A DNA stretch of 15,754 nt, taken from Candidatus Giovannonibacteria bacterium RIFCSPHIGHO2_02_43_16 (lineage in GTDB: Bacteria; Patescibacteriota; Minisyncoccia; JACPKW01; UBA11713). The notes under the pieces are model-generated. The model was not told the DNA's origin. It saw only the letters and a list, made by a program, of their open reading frames with translations, and made no database searches. The first letter of the stretch is position 1; every line of letters begins with the position of its first letter. Made by a program: the position numbers and the translations under genes. The stretch is from contig MFHJ01000033.1 of assembly GCA_001778545.1 (NCBI GenBank), forward strand, positions 1,180 through 16,933, in the 5' to 3' direction. This document shows, in pieces, positions 1 through 7,200 of the stretch.

Positions 1-2543
1 TTTCCTGTCGCTTTTTTCGCGAGCTCTGTGGCAAGCTTCACCCTCTGCGCCTCCCCTCCGGAAAGGGTCGTCGCCGATTGGCCAAGCTTCATATATCCAA
101 GCCCGACTTGATTTAGCGTCTCTAGGCGCTGGTATATTTGAGGAATATTTTTGAAAAATTTAAGCGAGTCTTCAATGGAAAAATCGAGAACCTGAGAGAT
201 ATTCAGGCCGTTGTACTGGATTGCGAGCGATTCCTTGTTGTATCTCGTCCCCTTGCATTCTTCGCATTCGATATAAATATCGGGCAAGAAATACATCTCA
301 ATTTTTTTAACTCCTTGCCCCTCGCAAACCTCGCACCGGCCGCCTTTTACGTTAAAAGAGAATCGTCCCGATTTATATCCGCGGGACCTCGCTTCTCTCG
401 TCTTTGCAAAAATTTCCCGTATAAACGAAAAAGTTCCCGTGTACGTTGCGGGATTCGAGCGCGGAGTACGTCCGATTGGCGACTGGTCCACTACAACGAC
501 TTTATCCAAATTCTCGAGTCCCTTTATCTCGCTATATTTGCCGGGATTATCCCTGGAGCCGTAAAAATGTTTTAAAAGCGCCTTGGCCAAAATATCATTA
601 ATTAAGGTGGATTTACCTGATCCAGATACACCAGAGACGCATATTAATTTCCCAAGCGGGATTTCAACATCGATATTCTTCAAATTATGCTCCGCCGCTC
701 CTTCAAGCTTCAGAGTTTTCTCATCCTTTTTTTCTAGACTAACTTTTTTAATCAGGAGGGATTTTTCTCCCGACAAATAATCAGCGGTTAGGGTTTTTGA
801 TTTCAGCAGTTTTTTATAATCTCCTTCGAATATTATTTTACCTCCGCTCTTGCCAGCGCCCGGGCCTAAATCCAAAATCCAATCTGATTCGCGCATCGTT
901 TCGGCATCATGCTCAACAACCAATATTGTATTCCCATAATCGCGGAGTTTTTTCAAAGTTTCTATCAGCCGCGCGTGGTCCCGCGCGTGAAGGCCGATCG
1001 ATGGCTCATCTAAAACGTAAATGACCCCTGATAGGCCTGAACCAATCTGCGTCGCCAGGCGCACCCTTTGCGCCTCGCCCCCGGCCAGGGTCGTTGAAGA
1101 ACGATCGAGCGTCAGATATTCAAGCCCGACATCAATCAAAAACTGCAATCTTACTGAAACTTCTTTCAAAAGCGGGCGAGCTACTTCCGCTAAATCTTTC
1201 TTTTTCGAAAAATCAGAAAACATTTTTTTAATGAAAGCGAGCGCCGCTTCGGAATCATCCGAAGAAATTTCTGAGATGTTTTTGCCGTCGATTAAAACAG
1301 AGAGGGCTTCTGGTTTGAGGCGCTTACTTAAGCAGGCCGGGCACGGCTCAAAAGTCATGTATCTTTCAACCTCCGCGCGCGTCCATTCGGACTCGGTTTC
1401 CTTCCATCTTCTTTCTAAATTCGGGATGACCCCCTCGTAGTTGCTTCCTTGTTGTCCATAAAGTAATAGATCTATGACCTTCTTCGGCAAATTTTTAATT
1501 GGCGTTGATAGGGAAAAATTATTTTTGTCCGCCAAATCGGAAAGCATATACCAATACCACGACTGGCGCCCCACTCTATGCGAGGCGCGCGCCCAAGGAA
1601 AAATCGCCCCCTCTTCAATCGTCAAATTTTTATTTGGCAAAACAAGTTCAGGATCAACTTCAAGAGTGTGCCCAAGCCCAGTGCATCTCTCGCACGCGCC
1701 GTACGGAGAGTTGAAAGAAAAAAGGCGCGGTTCAATCGGCGGAAGAGAAATTTCACAGACTGGGCAGGCGAAATGTTCGGAAAAAGGGTGGTCTCCCTCA
1801 TTCTCAACCGAAACCACCGCAATCCCTTCGCCCTTTCTCAACGCCGTTTCGAGCGAATCCACAAGGCGCGATCTCTCCGTATCTTTATCCAGTATCAACC
1901 TATCAACAACGACTTCCAAAGAATGCTTTTTTCTTGGATCAAGTTTTTCCCCAAAAGCTTCTTCCAAGCTCATAACAACTCCGTCGAGCCGGACCCGCAA
2001 AAACCCCTCCCTCGCCAAAATCTGAAGTTCTCTTTTGTGTTCCCCTTTGCGATCGCGGACGAGCGGCCCCAATATCAAAATTGGAGACCCGTCTGGGAAT
2101 TGAAAAATTTTTTTAACCATCTGGTCGATGGATTGCTTTGCGACTTTTCTCCCGCATTTCGGGCAGTGCGGCTCGCCTAAGCGCGCGAATAAAATTCTAA
2201 GATAGTCATAAATTTCCGTGATCGTGCCGACGGTTGAGCGGGGGTTTTTGGAAACCGATTTCTGGTCGATCGCGATTGCCGGAGATAGTCCGGAGATTTC
2301 GTCAACATCCGGTTTCTCCGCGATTCCCAAGAATTGCCGGGCGTAAGAAGAAAGCGATTCGACGAAGCGCCTCTCCGCTTCTGCGTAGATAGTGTCGAAG
2401 GCAAGAGATGACTTTCCTGAACCGGAAAGGCCGGTTATGACAACGAGCTTATTTTTCGGAATAGAAACGTCAACATTTTTCAAATTATGCACCCGCGCTC
2501 CCTTTATTGTTATATAGTCCTTTCTTTCCTTTTCGCTCTTCAT
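1..2543 (-). CDS. uvrA: UvrA, excinuclease ABC subunit A (3' end beyond window)
   Basis: DNA damage-recognition ATPase of nucleotide excision repair; family members work as dimers that load UvrB at lesions. My minus-strand translation is open from the ATG at 2543 to the window edge, giving 847 codons without a stop. Visible in order: first Walker A GLSGSGKSS (about residues 38-46); zinc module C-x2-C-x20-C-x2-C (about 258-284); ABC signature LAGGEAQR followed by Walker B VLDEPSIGLH (about 485-515); second Walker A GVSGSGKST (about 637); second zinc module C-x2-C-x19-C-x2-C (about 734-760); second signature LSGGEAQR at the edge. The family is about 940 residues, so roughly the last 90, with the second Walker B, lie outside. 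The start fits the N-terminal alignment and has AGGA four bases upstream. uvrC lies about 700 bp away on the other strand. Confidence 0.97.
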   Translation of the reverse strand, partial: MKSEKERKDYITIKGARVHNLKNVDVSIPKNKLVVITGLSGSGKSSLAFDTIYAEAERRFVESLSSYARQFLGIAEKPDVDEISGLSPAIAIDQKSVSKNPRSTVGTITEIYDYLRILFARLGEPHCPKCGRKVAKQSIDQMVKKIFQFPDGSPILILGPLVRDRKGEHKRELQILAREGFLRVRLDGVVMSLEEAFGEKLDPRKKHSLEVVVDRLILDKDTERSRLVDSLETALRKGEGIAVVSVENEGDHPFSEHFACPVCEISLPPIEPRLFSFNSPYGACERCTGLGHTLEVDPELVLPNKNLTIEEGAIFPWARASHRVGRQSWYWYMLSDLADKNNFSLSTPIKNLPKKVIDLLLYGQQGSNYEGVIPNLERRWKETESEWTRAEVERYMTFEPCPACLSKRLKPEALSVLIDGKNISEISSDDSEAALAFIKKMFSDFSKKKDLAEVARPLLKEVSVRLQFLIDVGLEYLTLDRSSTTLAGGEAQRVRLATQIGSGLSGVIYVLDEPSIGLHARDHARLIETLKKLRDYGNTILVVEHDAETMRESDWILDLGPGAGKSGGKIIFEGDYKKLLKSKTLTADYLSGEKSLLIKKVSLEKKDEKTLKLEGAAEHNLKNIDVEIPLGKLICVSGVSGSGKSTLINDILAKALLKHFYGSRDNPGKYSEIKGLENLDKVVVVDQSPIGRTPRSNPATYTGTFSFIREIFAKTREARSRGYKSGRFSFNVKGGRCEVCEGQGVKKIEMYFLPDIYIECEECKGTRYNKESLAIQYNGLNISQVLDFSIEDSLKFFKNIPQIYQRLETLNQVGLGYMKLGQSATTLSGGEAQRVKLATELAKKATG

Positions 2544-2552
2544 AAAGTCCTA

Positions 2553-2581
2553 ATTATATTTCTCTTGTCAAGAAAGTGCAA
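2553..2581 (-). promoter_or_regulatory. Putative uvrA promoter
   Basis: On the minus strand, TTGCAC (2581-2576), a 17-base spacer and a perfect TATAAT (2558-2553) lead to the uvrA ATG at 2543. The -10 ends only nine bases before the start codon, so the leader would be a few bases at most, although AGGA lies in the same gap. The -10 is a good match; the -35 matches only in TTG. Confidence 0.5.
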
Positions 2582-2616
2582 GCATGCTAAGCTCCATACG
2601 AATTCAAAAAGGAGGA
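2565..2616 (+). promoter_or_regulatory. Putative promoter and strong ribosome binding site for the 2624 gene
   Basis: TTGTCA (2565-2570), 17 bases, then an extended -10-like TGCTAAGCT (2585-2593) would start transcription near 2600. AAAGGAGG-type sequence with GGAGGA at 2611-2616 sits seven bases before ATG 2624 and decides that start over the TTG at 2618. This is the best Shine-Dalgarno in the window. The -10 hexamer itself is poor, so the promoter is tentative and the RBS firm. Confidence 0.5.
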
Positions 2617-2623
2617 TTTGCTC

Positions 2624-3085
2624 ATGAAAAATAGATTTCGGAATATGCTTTTTTTGTCGGTGAGCTTTGGAGTGTTCACCCTTGTGATCACTTGCGTGGC
2701 TGTACTTGTATCTCAGGGGATCGGAATAAAGAGTGGAGAGCCTAACTATGAGCTATCAGCTTTTTTTGGCATTGTTGCATTAATCTTCGGCGCTGTGACT
2801 CTACTTACTGCTATAGATGCAGGAGAAGAGTGGAATACTGGGCATCTCGCAAGTAAGTCAAATCTCAAAGTGAACAGTATCTATGAGGTTGTGATTTCTG
2901 GCCCTATCGGCGCGCCGGACAAAGTCAAAGGTTTCCTCTATGTTCTCCGCTTGCAAGATGGGGACCTCCGCGCCTTCAACATAGATGCGGTGTTTCCGCC
3001 AATCTTCAAGGTCGTTTTGGCCAAAGATAATCCGGGGGAACATCAATACCTCGAATATCCCAGGCCGACTCCGGTCCGGGTCTAA
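2624..3085 (+). CDS. Small membrane protein of unknown function
   Basis: A 153-residue protein that I do not recognise. Two hydrophobic stretches, about residues 8-34 and 44-65, look like transmembrane helices. The remaining C-terminal half (about 68-153) is soluble in composition, with alternating hydrophobic residues suggesting beta structure, and includes VVISGPIG and VLRLQDGDLRAF. A cytoplasmic or envelope-facing domain on a two-helix hairpin is an inference. It is transcribed divergently from uvrA and ends before a probable terminator at 3113-3157, so it seems to be a single-gene unit. It is the gene here with the clearest Shine-Dalgarno, unlike most neighbours. It is richer in GTG/CTG-type codons by eye, which could mean a different origin, but this is weak. 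Confidence 0.75.
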   Translation: MKNRFRNMLFLSVSFGVFTLVITCVAVLVSQGIGIKSGEPNYELSAFFGIVALIFGAVTLLTAIDAGEEWNTGHLASKSNLKVNSIYEVVISGPIGAPDKVKGFLYVLRLQDGDLRAFNIDAVFPPIFKVVLAKDNPGEHQYLEYPRPTPVRV

Positions 3086-3112
3086 TTTTGCCTTTTCGAG
3101 ATTTCAATACAT

Positions 3113-3157
3113 AAGGCTCCTTGAATTTCAATTTCAGGCGAGCCTTTTGTTTTTTAT
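3113..3157 (+). terminator. Probable Rho-independent terminator after the 2624 gene
   Basis: AAGGCTC (3113-3119) and GAGCCTT (3140-3146) form a perfect 7-bp stem. The 20-base loop can fold further (TTGAA/TTCAA), and a T-rich run follows to about 3157. The loop is longer than usual, but position and tail fit termination between this gene and uvrC. Confidence 0.6.
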
Positions 3158-3180
3158 TAATGTCATTACTTCATTTCTGC

Positions 3181-3190
3181 GCGATAGCGT
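3181..3190 (+). repeat. GCGATAGCGT hairpin motif, copy 1
   Basis: GCGATAGCGT preceded by GC forms CGC-GATA-GCG, a short hairpin. The same ten bases begin the 20-bp repeats at 10023 and 10597. Here it lies about 35 bases upstream of the uvrC -10 box. Function unknown; it may be a REP-like or regulatory motif. Confidence 0.45.
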
Positions 3191-3222
3191 ATGATTGAGG
3201 TCGAAATATGAAACAATGCTTC

Positions 3223-3231
3223 TGCTATAAT
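3223..3231 (+). promoter_or_regulatory. Extended -10 promoter of uvrC (leaderless)
   Basis: TGCTATAAT is a perfect TATAAT with the TGn extension. Six bases separate it from ATG 3238, so transcription would start at or next to the A of the start codon. No convincing -35 is present, which is normal for extended -10 promoters. This position also argues against the ATG at 3208, which would lie upstream of the transcript start. Confidence 0.7.
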
Positions 3232-3237
3232 AATCTC

Positions 3238-4539
3238 ATGCTAGCTCGATCTGATTTCAAAAAAGCGCCTTCAAAACCGGGGATTTATTCCTTTTTAAAT
3301 AAAGCTGGGAAGATTTTATATATAGGGAAAGCGGTAAATTTGAAACTGCGGCTTTTGAGTTATGCTGACTTAAAAACTCTCGGGCCCGCAAAAGAAAAGA
3401 TGGTCAAGGAATCCTCTAGAGTAAAATGGCTCGAGCTTGAATCAGAAGCAGAGGCGTTGATTGAAGAAGCAATCTCGATCAAAGCGCATAGACCGCGATA
3501 CAATATAGTTTTCCGGGATGACAAGCAATATTTTTTCGTGGCGTTCACAAAAGAACGGTTCCCGAGAATCTTTCTAACGCACCAGCCGATACGCAAGGAG
3601 GCTCGGCTTCCACTTGGAAGCCGAGCCTCCAAGTCAGAGTTCGTTGGGCCGTTTACGGATGGGGGCTCCCTGAAAAGTGTTCTGGGAAGTTTAAAGCGTA
3701 TTTTCCCTTATTGCACTTGTAAGGAAAAACATAAGCGTCCATGCGTGCGCTCCCAGATCGGGCGATGTCTCGAAATCTGCTGCTTGAAAAATCCTCCAGA
3801 ATGGGATATCCGCGAGAAAATATACAAAAAAAATATCCGTGCGATAAAAAATGTTTTGCGGGGCAGAAAGCAGGATGTTCTAAAATCATTAGAGCGCGAA
3901 ATGAATAAATTTTCGAAAAAACAAAATTTCGAAGAGGCCAAGAAAAAAAGAGACCAATTTTTCGCGCTCGAGAATGTATTTCGGCACGCGCCGATAATAA
4001 AGCGCGAACTGAATCCGGAGAGGGCAAAAGCGTTGGTTTTGGCCAAAGACCTGCTAAATCTCTCGGACTTGCCTAGAAAAATCGAAGGATATGATATCTC
4101 AAACATCCAAGGAACAAGCGCGGTTGGATCTATGGTCGTTTTCGAGTCGGGCGAGCCGAAAAAAGAAGATTATCGCCTTTTTAAAATCCGCTACAAAAAA
4201 ACGCCCGACGATACGGCAATGCACCAGGAAATTTTACTGCGGAGATTAAAACACGACGAGTGGCCCCTCCCGGATTTAATTTTAATTGACGGGGGCCTGG
4301 GCCAGCTAAACGCCGCAAAAAAAGTTTTGGAATTATATAAATTAAATGTCCCGATTGTCGCGCTGGCGAAGAAAGAGGAAGAATTGTGGGTATCCTCCTC
4401 GCGCAAGTTTCCCCTCAAACAACTCTCCCCAATCTTGCTCCATCTCTTCCAGCACATCCGCAACGAATCGCACCGCTTCGCCATAAACTTCCACAGAAAA
4501 AGAAGATCAAAGACATTATTGACCCGTCAAGCTAAATAG
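3238..4539 (+). CDS. uvrC: UvrC, excinuclease ABC subunit C, lacking the HhH domain
   Basis: Dual-incision endonuclease of nucleotide excision repair, 433 residues from ATG 3238. The N-terminal GIY-YIG nuclease, which makes the 3' cut, has GIY at 15-17, YIG at 28-30 and R38. A cysteine cluster (CTC...C...C..IC, about 159-185) matches the conserved cysteines of the family. The UVR motif for UvrB binding is at about 218-250. The RNase H-like nuclease for the 5' cut keeps D286 (DISN), D351 (IDGG) and H412 (ESHRF). The protein stops about 20 residues later, where family members of about 600 residues continue into the tandem HhH DNA-binding domain; no such sequence follows in any frame. A 34-base palindrome at 3597-3630 adds about 12 residues between the GIY-YIG domain and the cysteine cluster. 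Start chosen from the -10 box at 3226. Confidence 0.95.
   Translation: MLARSDFKKAPSKPGIYSFLNKAGKILYIGKAVNLKLRLLSYADLKTLGPAKEKMVKESSRVKWLELESEAEALIEEAISIKAHRPRYNIVFRDDKQYFFVAFTKERFPRIFLTHQPIRKEARLPLGSRASKSEFVGPFTDGGSLKSVLGSLKRIFPYCTCKEKHKRPCVRSQIGRCLEICCLKNPPEWDIREKIYKKNIRAIKNVLRGRKQDVLKSLEREMNKFSKKQNFEEAKKKRDQFFALENVFRHAPIIKRELNPERAKALVLAKDLLNLSDLPRKIEGYDISNIQGTSAVGSMVVFESGEPKKEDYRLFKIRYKKTPDDTAMHQEILLRRLKHDEWPLPDLILIDGGLGQLNAAKKVLELYKLNVPIVALAKKEEELWVSSSRKFPLKQLSPILLHLFQHIRNESHRFAINFHRKRRSKTLLTRQAK
3597..3630 (+). repeat. Perfect 16-bp inverted repeat inserted in uvrC
   Basis: The arms 3597-3612 and 3615-3630 are perfectly complementary with a 2-base centre (GGAGGCTCGGCTTCCA, CT, then the reverse complement). 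It encodes about EARLPLGSRAS, a stretch that ordinary UvrC proteins lack between PRIFLT and VGPFTDGG. The reading frame is kept. It resembles the in-gene palindromes seen in trpS and the tRNA at 7152. Confidence 0.85.
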
Positions 4540-4547
4540 ACTATACT
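4519..4547 (+). promoter_or_regulatory. Sigma70-type promoter of secG (leaderless)
   Basis: TTGACC (4519-4524), exactly 17 bases, then TATACT (4542-4547). Seven bases separate the -10 from ATG 4555, so the start site falls on or beside the start codon. The -35 overlaps the last codons of uvrC. It is the most complete promoter in the window and supports the leaderless reading of the others. Confidence 0.75.
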
Positions 4548-4554
4548 CAAGTCA

Positions 4555-4785
4555 ATGTCATTTCTCGGATCAGCCATGCCCTATCTTATGATCGGGACGG
4601 CTACACTGTTAGTAATCGCGATTTTATTCCAGCAAAAGGGCTCCGGGCTTTCTTCGGCTTTCGGCGGAGAAGGAAACATTTACACGACCAAGCGCGGGCT
4701 CGAAAAAATATTATTCCGGGTCACGATAGTTCTTGGAATATTGTTTCTGGCTCTGTCCCTTTTGAATTTACTACTTCACAAATAA
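4555..4785 (+). CDS. secG: SecG, preprotein translocase subunit
   Basis: Small membrane subunit of the SecYEG export channel; it assists SecA-driven translocation. It has 76 residues, the usual size. Two hydrophobic helices (about 10-25 and 52-73) flank the family signature loop, which reads QQKGSGLSSAFGG at about 26-38. Its own near-consensus promoter overlaps the end of uvrC and predicts a leaderless message. The substrate-binding protein gene follows closely, so the two are probably at least partly co-transcribed. Confidence 0.93.
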   Translation: MSFLGSAMPYLMIGTATLLVIAILFQQKGSGLSSAFGGEGNIYTTKRGLEKILFRVTIVLGILFLALSLLNLLLHK

Positions 4786-4816
4786 TTTGCTTTCGCTTCA
4801 TTTCAATAGAATTCGC

Positions 4817-4822
4817 TATATT
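4817..4822 (+). promoter_or_regulatory. Possible -10 box before the substrate-binding protein gene
   Basis: TATATT lies nine bases before ATG 4832. No -35 is evident. It may add transcription to read-through from the secG promoter. It is one reason to prefer ATG 4832 over the upstream TTG at 4787. Confidence 0.35.
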
Positions 4823-4831
4823 CTGCGCAAA

Positions 4832-6499
4832 ATGTCGGGCCGGGAACGCGTCGTTTTTTTTGCATTAATCGCGGTAGCTATAGTCTGCTTTCTAATAATT
4901 GCCTACAAGTTAAATCAAAGAATCTCAGTCCTGATTCCAGACCAAGGAGGAAGCCTACATGAGGGAGTAATAGGCCAACCTCATTTTATAAATCCAGTTC
5001 TCGCGATTGCGGATCCGGATAGAGATATGACGAGCCTTGTATACGCTGGATTAATGCGCCCGGACGGAAACGGGGGGCTTGTTCCAGAATTAGCCGAACG
5101 ATATGAAATTTCCGAAGACGGCCTCTCCTATGTCTTTTATGTAAGAAAGGGCGCGGAGTTCCAAGACGGCAAGAACGTGACCGTAGATGACGTTATTTTC
5201 ACTATAGAAACCGCCAAAAATCCGATTGTTAAAAGTCCTATGAGAGCCGGGTGGGAAGGAGTTGAAATTGAAAAGATTGACGATAAGACTCTGAAATTCT
5301 GGCTGAAGCGCCCTTACGCGCCGTTTTTAGAAAACACTACCATTGGGATTCTCCCAAAACATATTTGGAAAAATATACCGATAGAACAATTAAACCTTTC
5401 TGAATTAAATTTGTCGCCGGTTGGAGCCGGGCCTTATAAAATATCCAAGAGCTTCAAGAATGGATCGGGGCTTACAAGCTTAACATTAAATTCTTTTTCA
5501 AATTACGTCTTAGGCGAACCTTACATTGGCAAAATCGTGTTCAATTTTTATCCGTCCGAAGTAGAGTTGTTAAATGCCTATCAAAATGGCGACATCGATT
5601 CTATATCAGCCGTATCTCCGCAAAATCTTGCAAAAATAACCAGGCGGGATGGCGATATCAAAAGTATGAACCTGCCCCGAATATTCGGAACATTTTTCAA
5701 CCAGAACGAGAAACCAATCTTCCTTGAAAAACCTGTCAGGCAAGCTTTAGAAATGTCCATAGATAAAAAACAGATTGTCCGTGATGTTCTTGGCGGATAT
5801 GCCAAAGAAATATCCTCTCCGATACCAGAAGGCAGTTTCGGAGCTATAGCGCTGACGGAATCGGAATTTAATCTCGATAAAGCCAAAACGCTCCTGGAAA
5901 AAAACGGCTGGAAATTCAGTCAAGAAAAAATGATATATATGAAAGAGGAAAAAAAGCAAGCAACAAAAGAATTAAGTTTTTCTATTTCGACATCGAATGC
6001 GCCGGATCTTATCCGCACCGCAAACATTCTAAAATCGAGCTGGGAAAAATTAGGGGCTAAAGTTGATGTAAAAGTTTTTGAAATATCGGATTTGAACCAA
6101 AATGTAATCAGATCCAGAAAATACGACGCGCTTCTATTCGGCGAAGTAGTTGGACGCGATCCGGATCCATTTGCTTTTTGGCATTCCTCCCAAAGAAACG
6201 ATCCAGGTTTAAACATCGCGCTATATACTTCTTCGAAAGTGGATAAGATACTTGAGGAAGCCCGTAGACTTGTATCTAGAGAAGACAGGGCAAAAAAATA
6301 CGAGGACTTCCAAAAAGAAGTACAAGCTGATTCTCCAAGCATTTTTCTATATTCACCGTCTTTTATTTACATACTCCCAAAAAAAATAAAAGGAGTCGAT
6401 ACCGAAGATATAGTGACCCCGTCGGAGCGCTTTGCTAATATTTACAAGTGGTATATCGACACAAAATATGTCTGGAAAATCCTACACAAAAACAATTAA
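4832..6499 (+). CDS. Membrane-anchored family 5 substrate-binding protein (OppA/DppA-like)
   Basis: Extracytoplasmic solute-binding protein of the peptide/nickel ABC transporter class (SBP_bac_5), 555 residues from ATG 4832. One hydrophobic helix (about residues 8-27) follows a short basic start; there is no lipobox cysteine, so an uncleaved N-terminal anchor is likely. Family landmarks follow: HFINPVLA, then YAGLMRPDGNGGLVPELAERYEIS, then SYVFYVRKGAEFQDGKNVT with the VTVDDVIFTIE segment, and near the end a DPDPFAFWHSS stretch. The ligand is unknown; oligopeptides are typical of the family. No permease or ATPase gene lies alongside, so it is an orphan here or its partners are elsewhere. It follows secG and its last 32 bases overlap the isomerase gene. 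A TTG start at 4787 would add 15 residues. Confidence 0.85.
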   Translation: MSGRERVVFFALIAVAIVCFLIIAYKLNQRISVLIPDQGGSLHEGVIGQPHFINPVLAIADPDRDMTSLVYAGLMRPDGNGGLVPELAERYEISEDGLSYVFYVRKGAEFQDGKNVTVDDVIFTIETAKNPIVKSPMRAGWEGVEIEKIDDKTLKFWLKRPYAPFLENTTIGILPKHIWKNIPIEQLNLSELNLSPVGAGPYKISKSFKNGSGLTSLTLNSFSNYVLGEPYIGKIVFNFYPSEVELLNAYQNGDIDSISAVSPQNLAKITRRDGDIKSMNLPRIFGTFFNQNEKPIFLEKPVRQALEMSIDKKQIVRDVLGGYAKEISSPIPEGSFGAIALTESEFNLDKAKTLLEKNGWKFSQEKMIYMKEEKKQATKELSFSISTSNAPDLIRTANILKSSWEKLGAKVDVKVFEISDLNQNVIRSRKYDALLFGEVVGRDPDPFAFWHSSQRNDPGLNIALYTSSKVDKILEEARRLVSREDRAKKYEDFQKEVQADSPSIFLYSPSFIYILPKKIKGVDTEDIVTPSERFANIYKWYIDTKYVWKILHKNN

Positions 6500-7124
6500 A
6501 GATTTAAGCCCGGTTCTTTACGAATATATCGACGAGCCAAATCGGGCTGTCTACGAAGTCCATCGCGGCAAGCTTGACCCCGAAACCAAGACTTGCTATG
6601 ATGAAACGACTATATTCAACGGTCTCATGGGAGTTGAGCTCCCCAAAACCTTCGGGCATTATCACCCGAGAAACAAAGAGGGATATTTCTTTCCAGAATT
6701 ATATGCGCTTTTGGAAGGGCGAGCTTGGTTTCTTCTGCAGAAACCAGAGAGATCCAATCCTAAAATTATAAAAGAGGCGCTGTTAGTGGAAGCTGTTAGG
6801 GGAGAAAAAATTGTAATGCCTCCGGAATTCGGGCACGCGAGCGCCAATCCTGAAAAAAAAGATTTAAAGCTGGGCAATTGGAAAGCCGAATTCGATAATG
6901 ATTACCAGATTTACGAAATTCTTCATGGCGCCTGCTACTATTTTCTGGAATCCAAAGAAGGATCTGTTGATATCATAAAAAATTCACACTACGAAATGGT
7001 TCCGGAACTTATAAAAGTCAAGCCTAAAAAACTATCCAAAGAGCTGGAAAATTTGGAATTTTTAACTAACCCTGAAAAATATTTAAATCTTTTAACCGTA
7101 GAAAATTGCTTTGAGAAAATCTGA
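6468..7124 (+). CDS. Cupin-type glucose-6-phosphate isomerase (archaeal class)
   Basis: Probably interconverts glucose-6-phosphate and fructose-6-phosphate with a metal-dependent cupin fold, the class first known from Pyrococcus and other archaea and unrelated to classical Pgi. It has 218 residues from ATG 6468. The metal-ligand set is visible: GHYHP gives H64 and H66, E77 lies in PELYALLEG, and H123 lies in PPEFGHASAN. The first histidine pair to E77 is 11 residues apart, a little longer than in the Pyrococcus enzyme as I recall it. The start overlaps the end of the substrate-binding protein by 32 bases, with no Shine-Dalgarno, suggesting coupled translation. The gene ends in TGA, which shows TGA is a stop here. 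With the phosphomannomutase at 11829 it suggests a hexose-phosphate route. Confidence 0.85.
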   Translation: MSGKSYTKTIKDLSPVLYEYIDEPNRAVYEVHRGKLDPETKTCYDETTIFNGLMGVELPKTFGHYHPRNKEGYFFPELYALLEGRAWFLLQKPERSNPKIIKEALLVEAVRGEKIVMPPEFGHASANPEKKDLKLGNWKAEFDNDYQIYEILHGACYYFLESKEGSVDIIKNSHYEMVPELIKVKPKKLSKELENLEFLTNPEKYLNLLTVENCFEKI

Positions 7125-7128
7125 TCCG

Positions 7129-7191
7129 GCCCAGGTGGCGAAACTGGTAGACCTGCCTGCCGGCAGGCAGGCGCGCTAGCTTCAGAAGCTC
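7129..7191 (+). pseudogene. Truncated tRNA-Leu with a palindrome insert
   Basis: Aligns to the intact tRNA-Leu at 7439: acceptor strand GCCCAGG (7129-7135), TG, D arm GCG...GTAGA, then after an inserted palindrome CGC-G-CTAGC-TTCAGAA-GCT (7172-7190) with anticodon CAG. Homology stops within the 3' side of the anticodon stem. No variable arm, T arm or acceptor 3' strand (CCTGGGC expected) follows. The 20-bp palindrome at 7152-7171 sits exactly between the D loop and the 3' strand of the D stem; removing it restores a normal D arm. This half cannot be a working tRNA by itself. Confidence 0.8.
7152..7171 (+). repeat. Perfect 20-bp palindrome inside the tRNA-Leu remnant
   Basis: CCTGCCTGCCGGCAGGCAGG is its own reverse complement. 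A copy with one base change occurs in trpS at 10800-10819. From memory, this type of palindrome, read as LPAGRQ-like peptides when in genes, is common in Candidate Phyla Radiation genomes. It behaves like a short mobile or spreading repeat. Confidence 0.9.
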
Positions 7192-7200
7192 AAAATAAAA

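Noticed and set aside
138..2404. Many open frames on the plus strand and other frames between 138 and 2404
   Set aside because: They are antisense or out-of-frame shadows of uvrA, whose continuous minus-strand frame carries all expected ABC and zinc motifs.
4500..4560. Frameshift hiding the UvrC HhH domain
   Set aside because: No frame after 4539 encodes HhH-like sequence, and the secG promoter and start follow at once.
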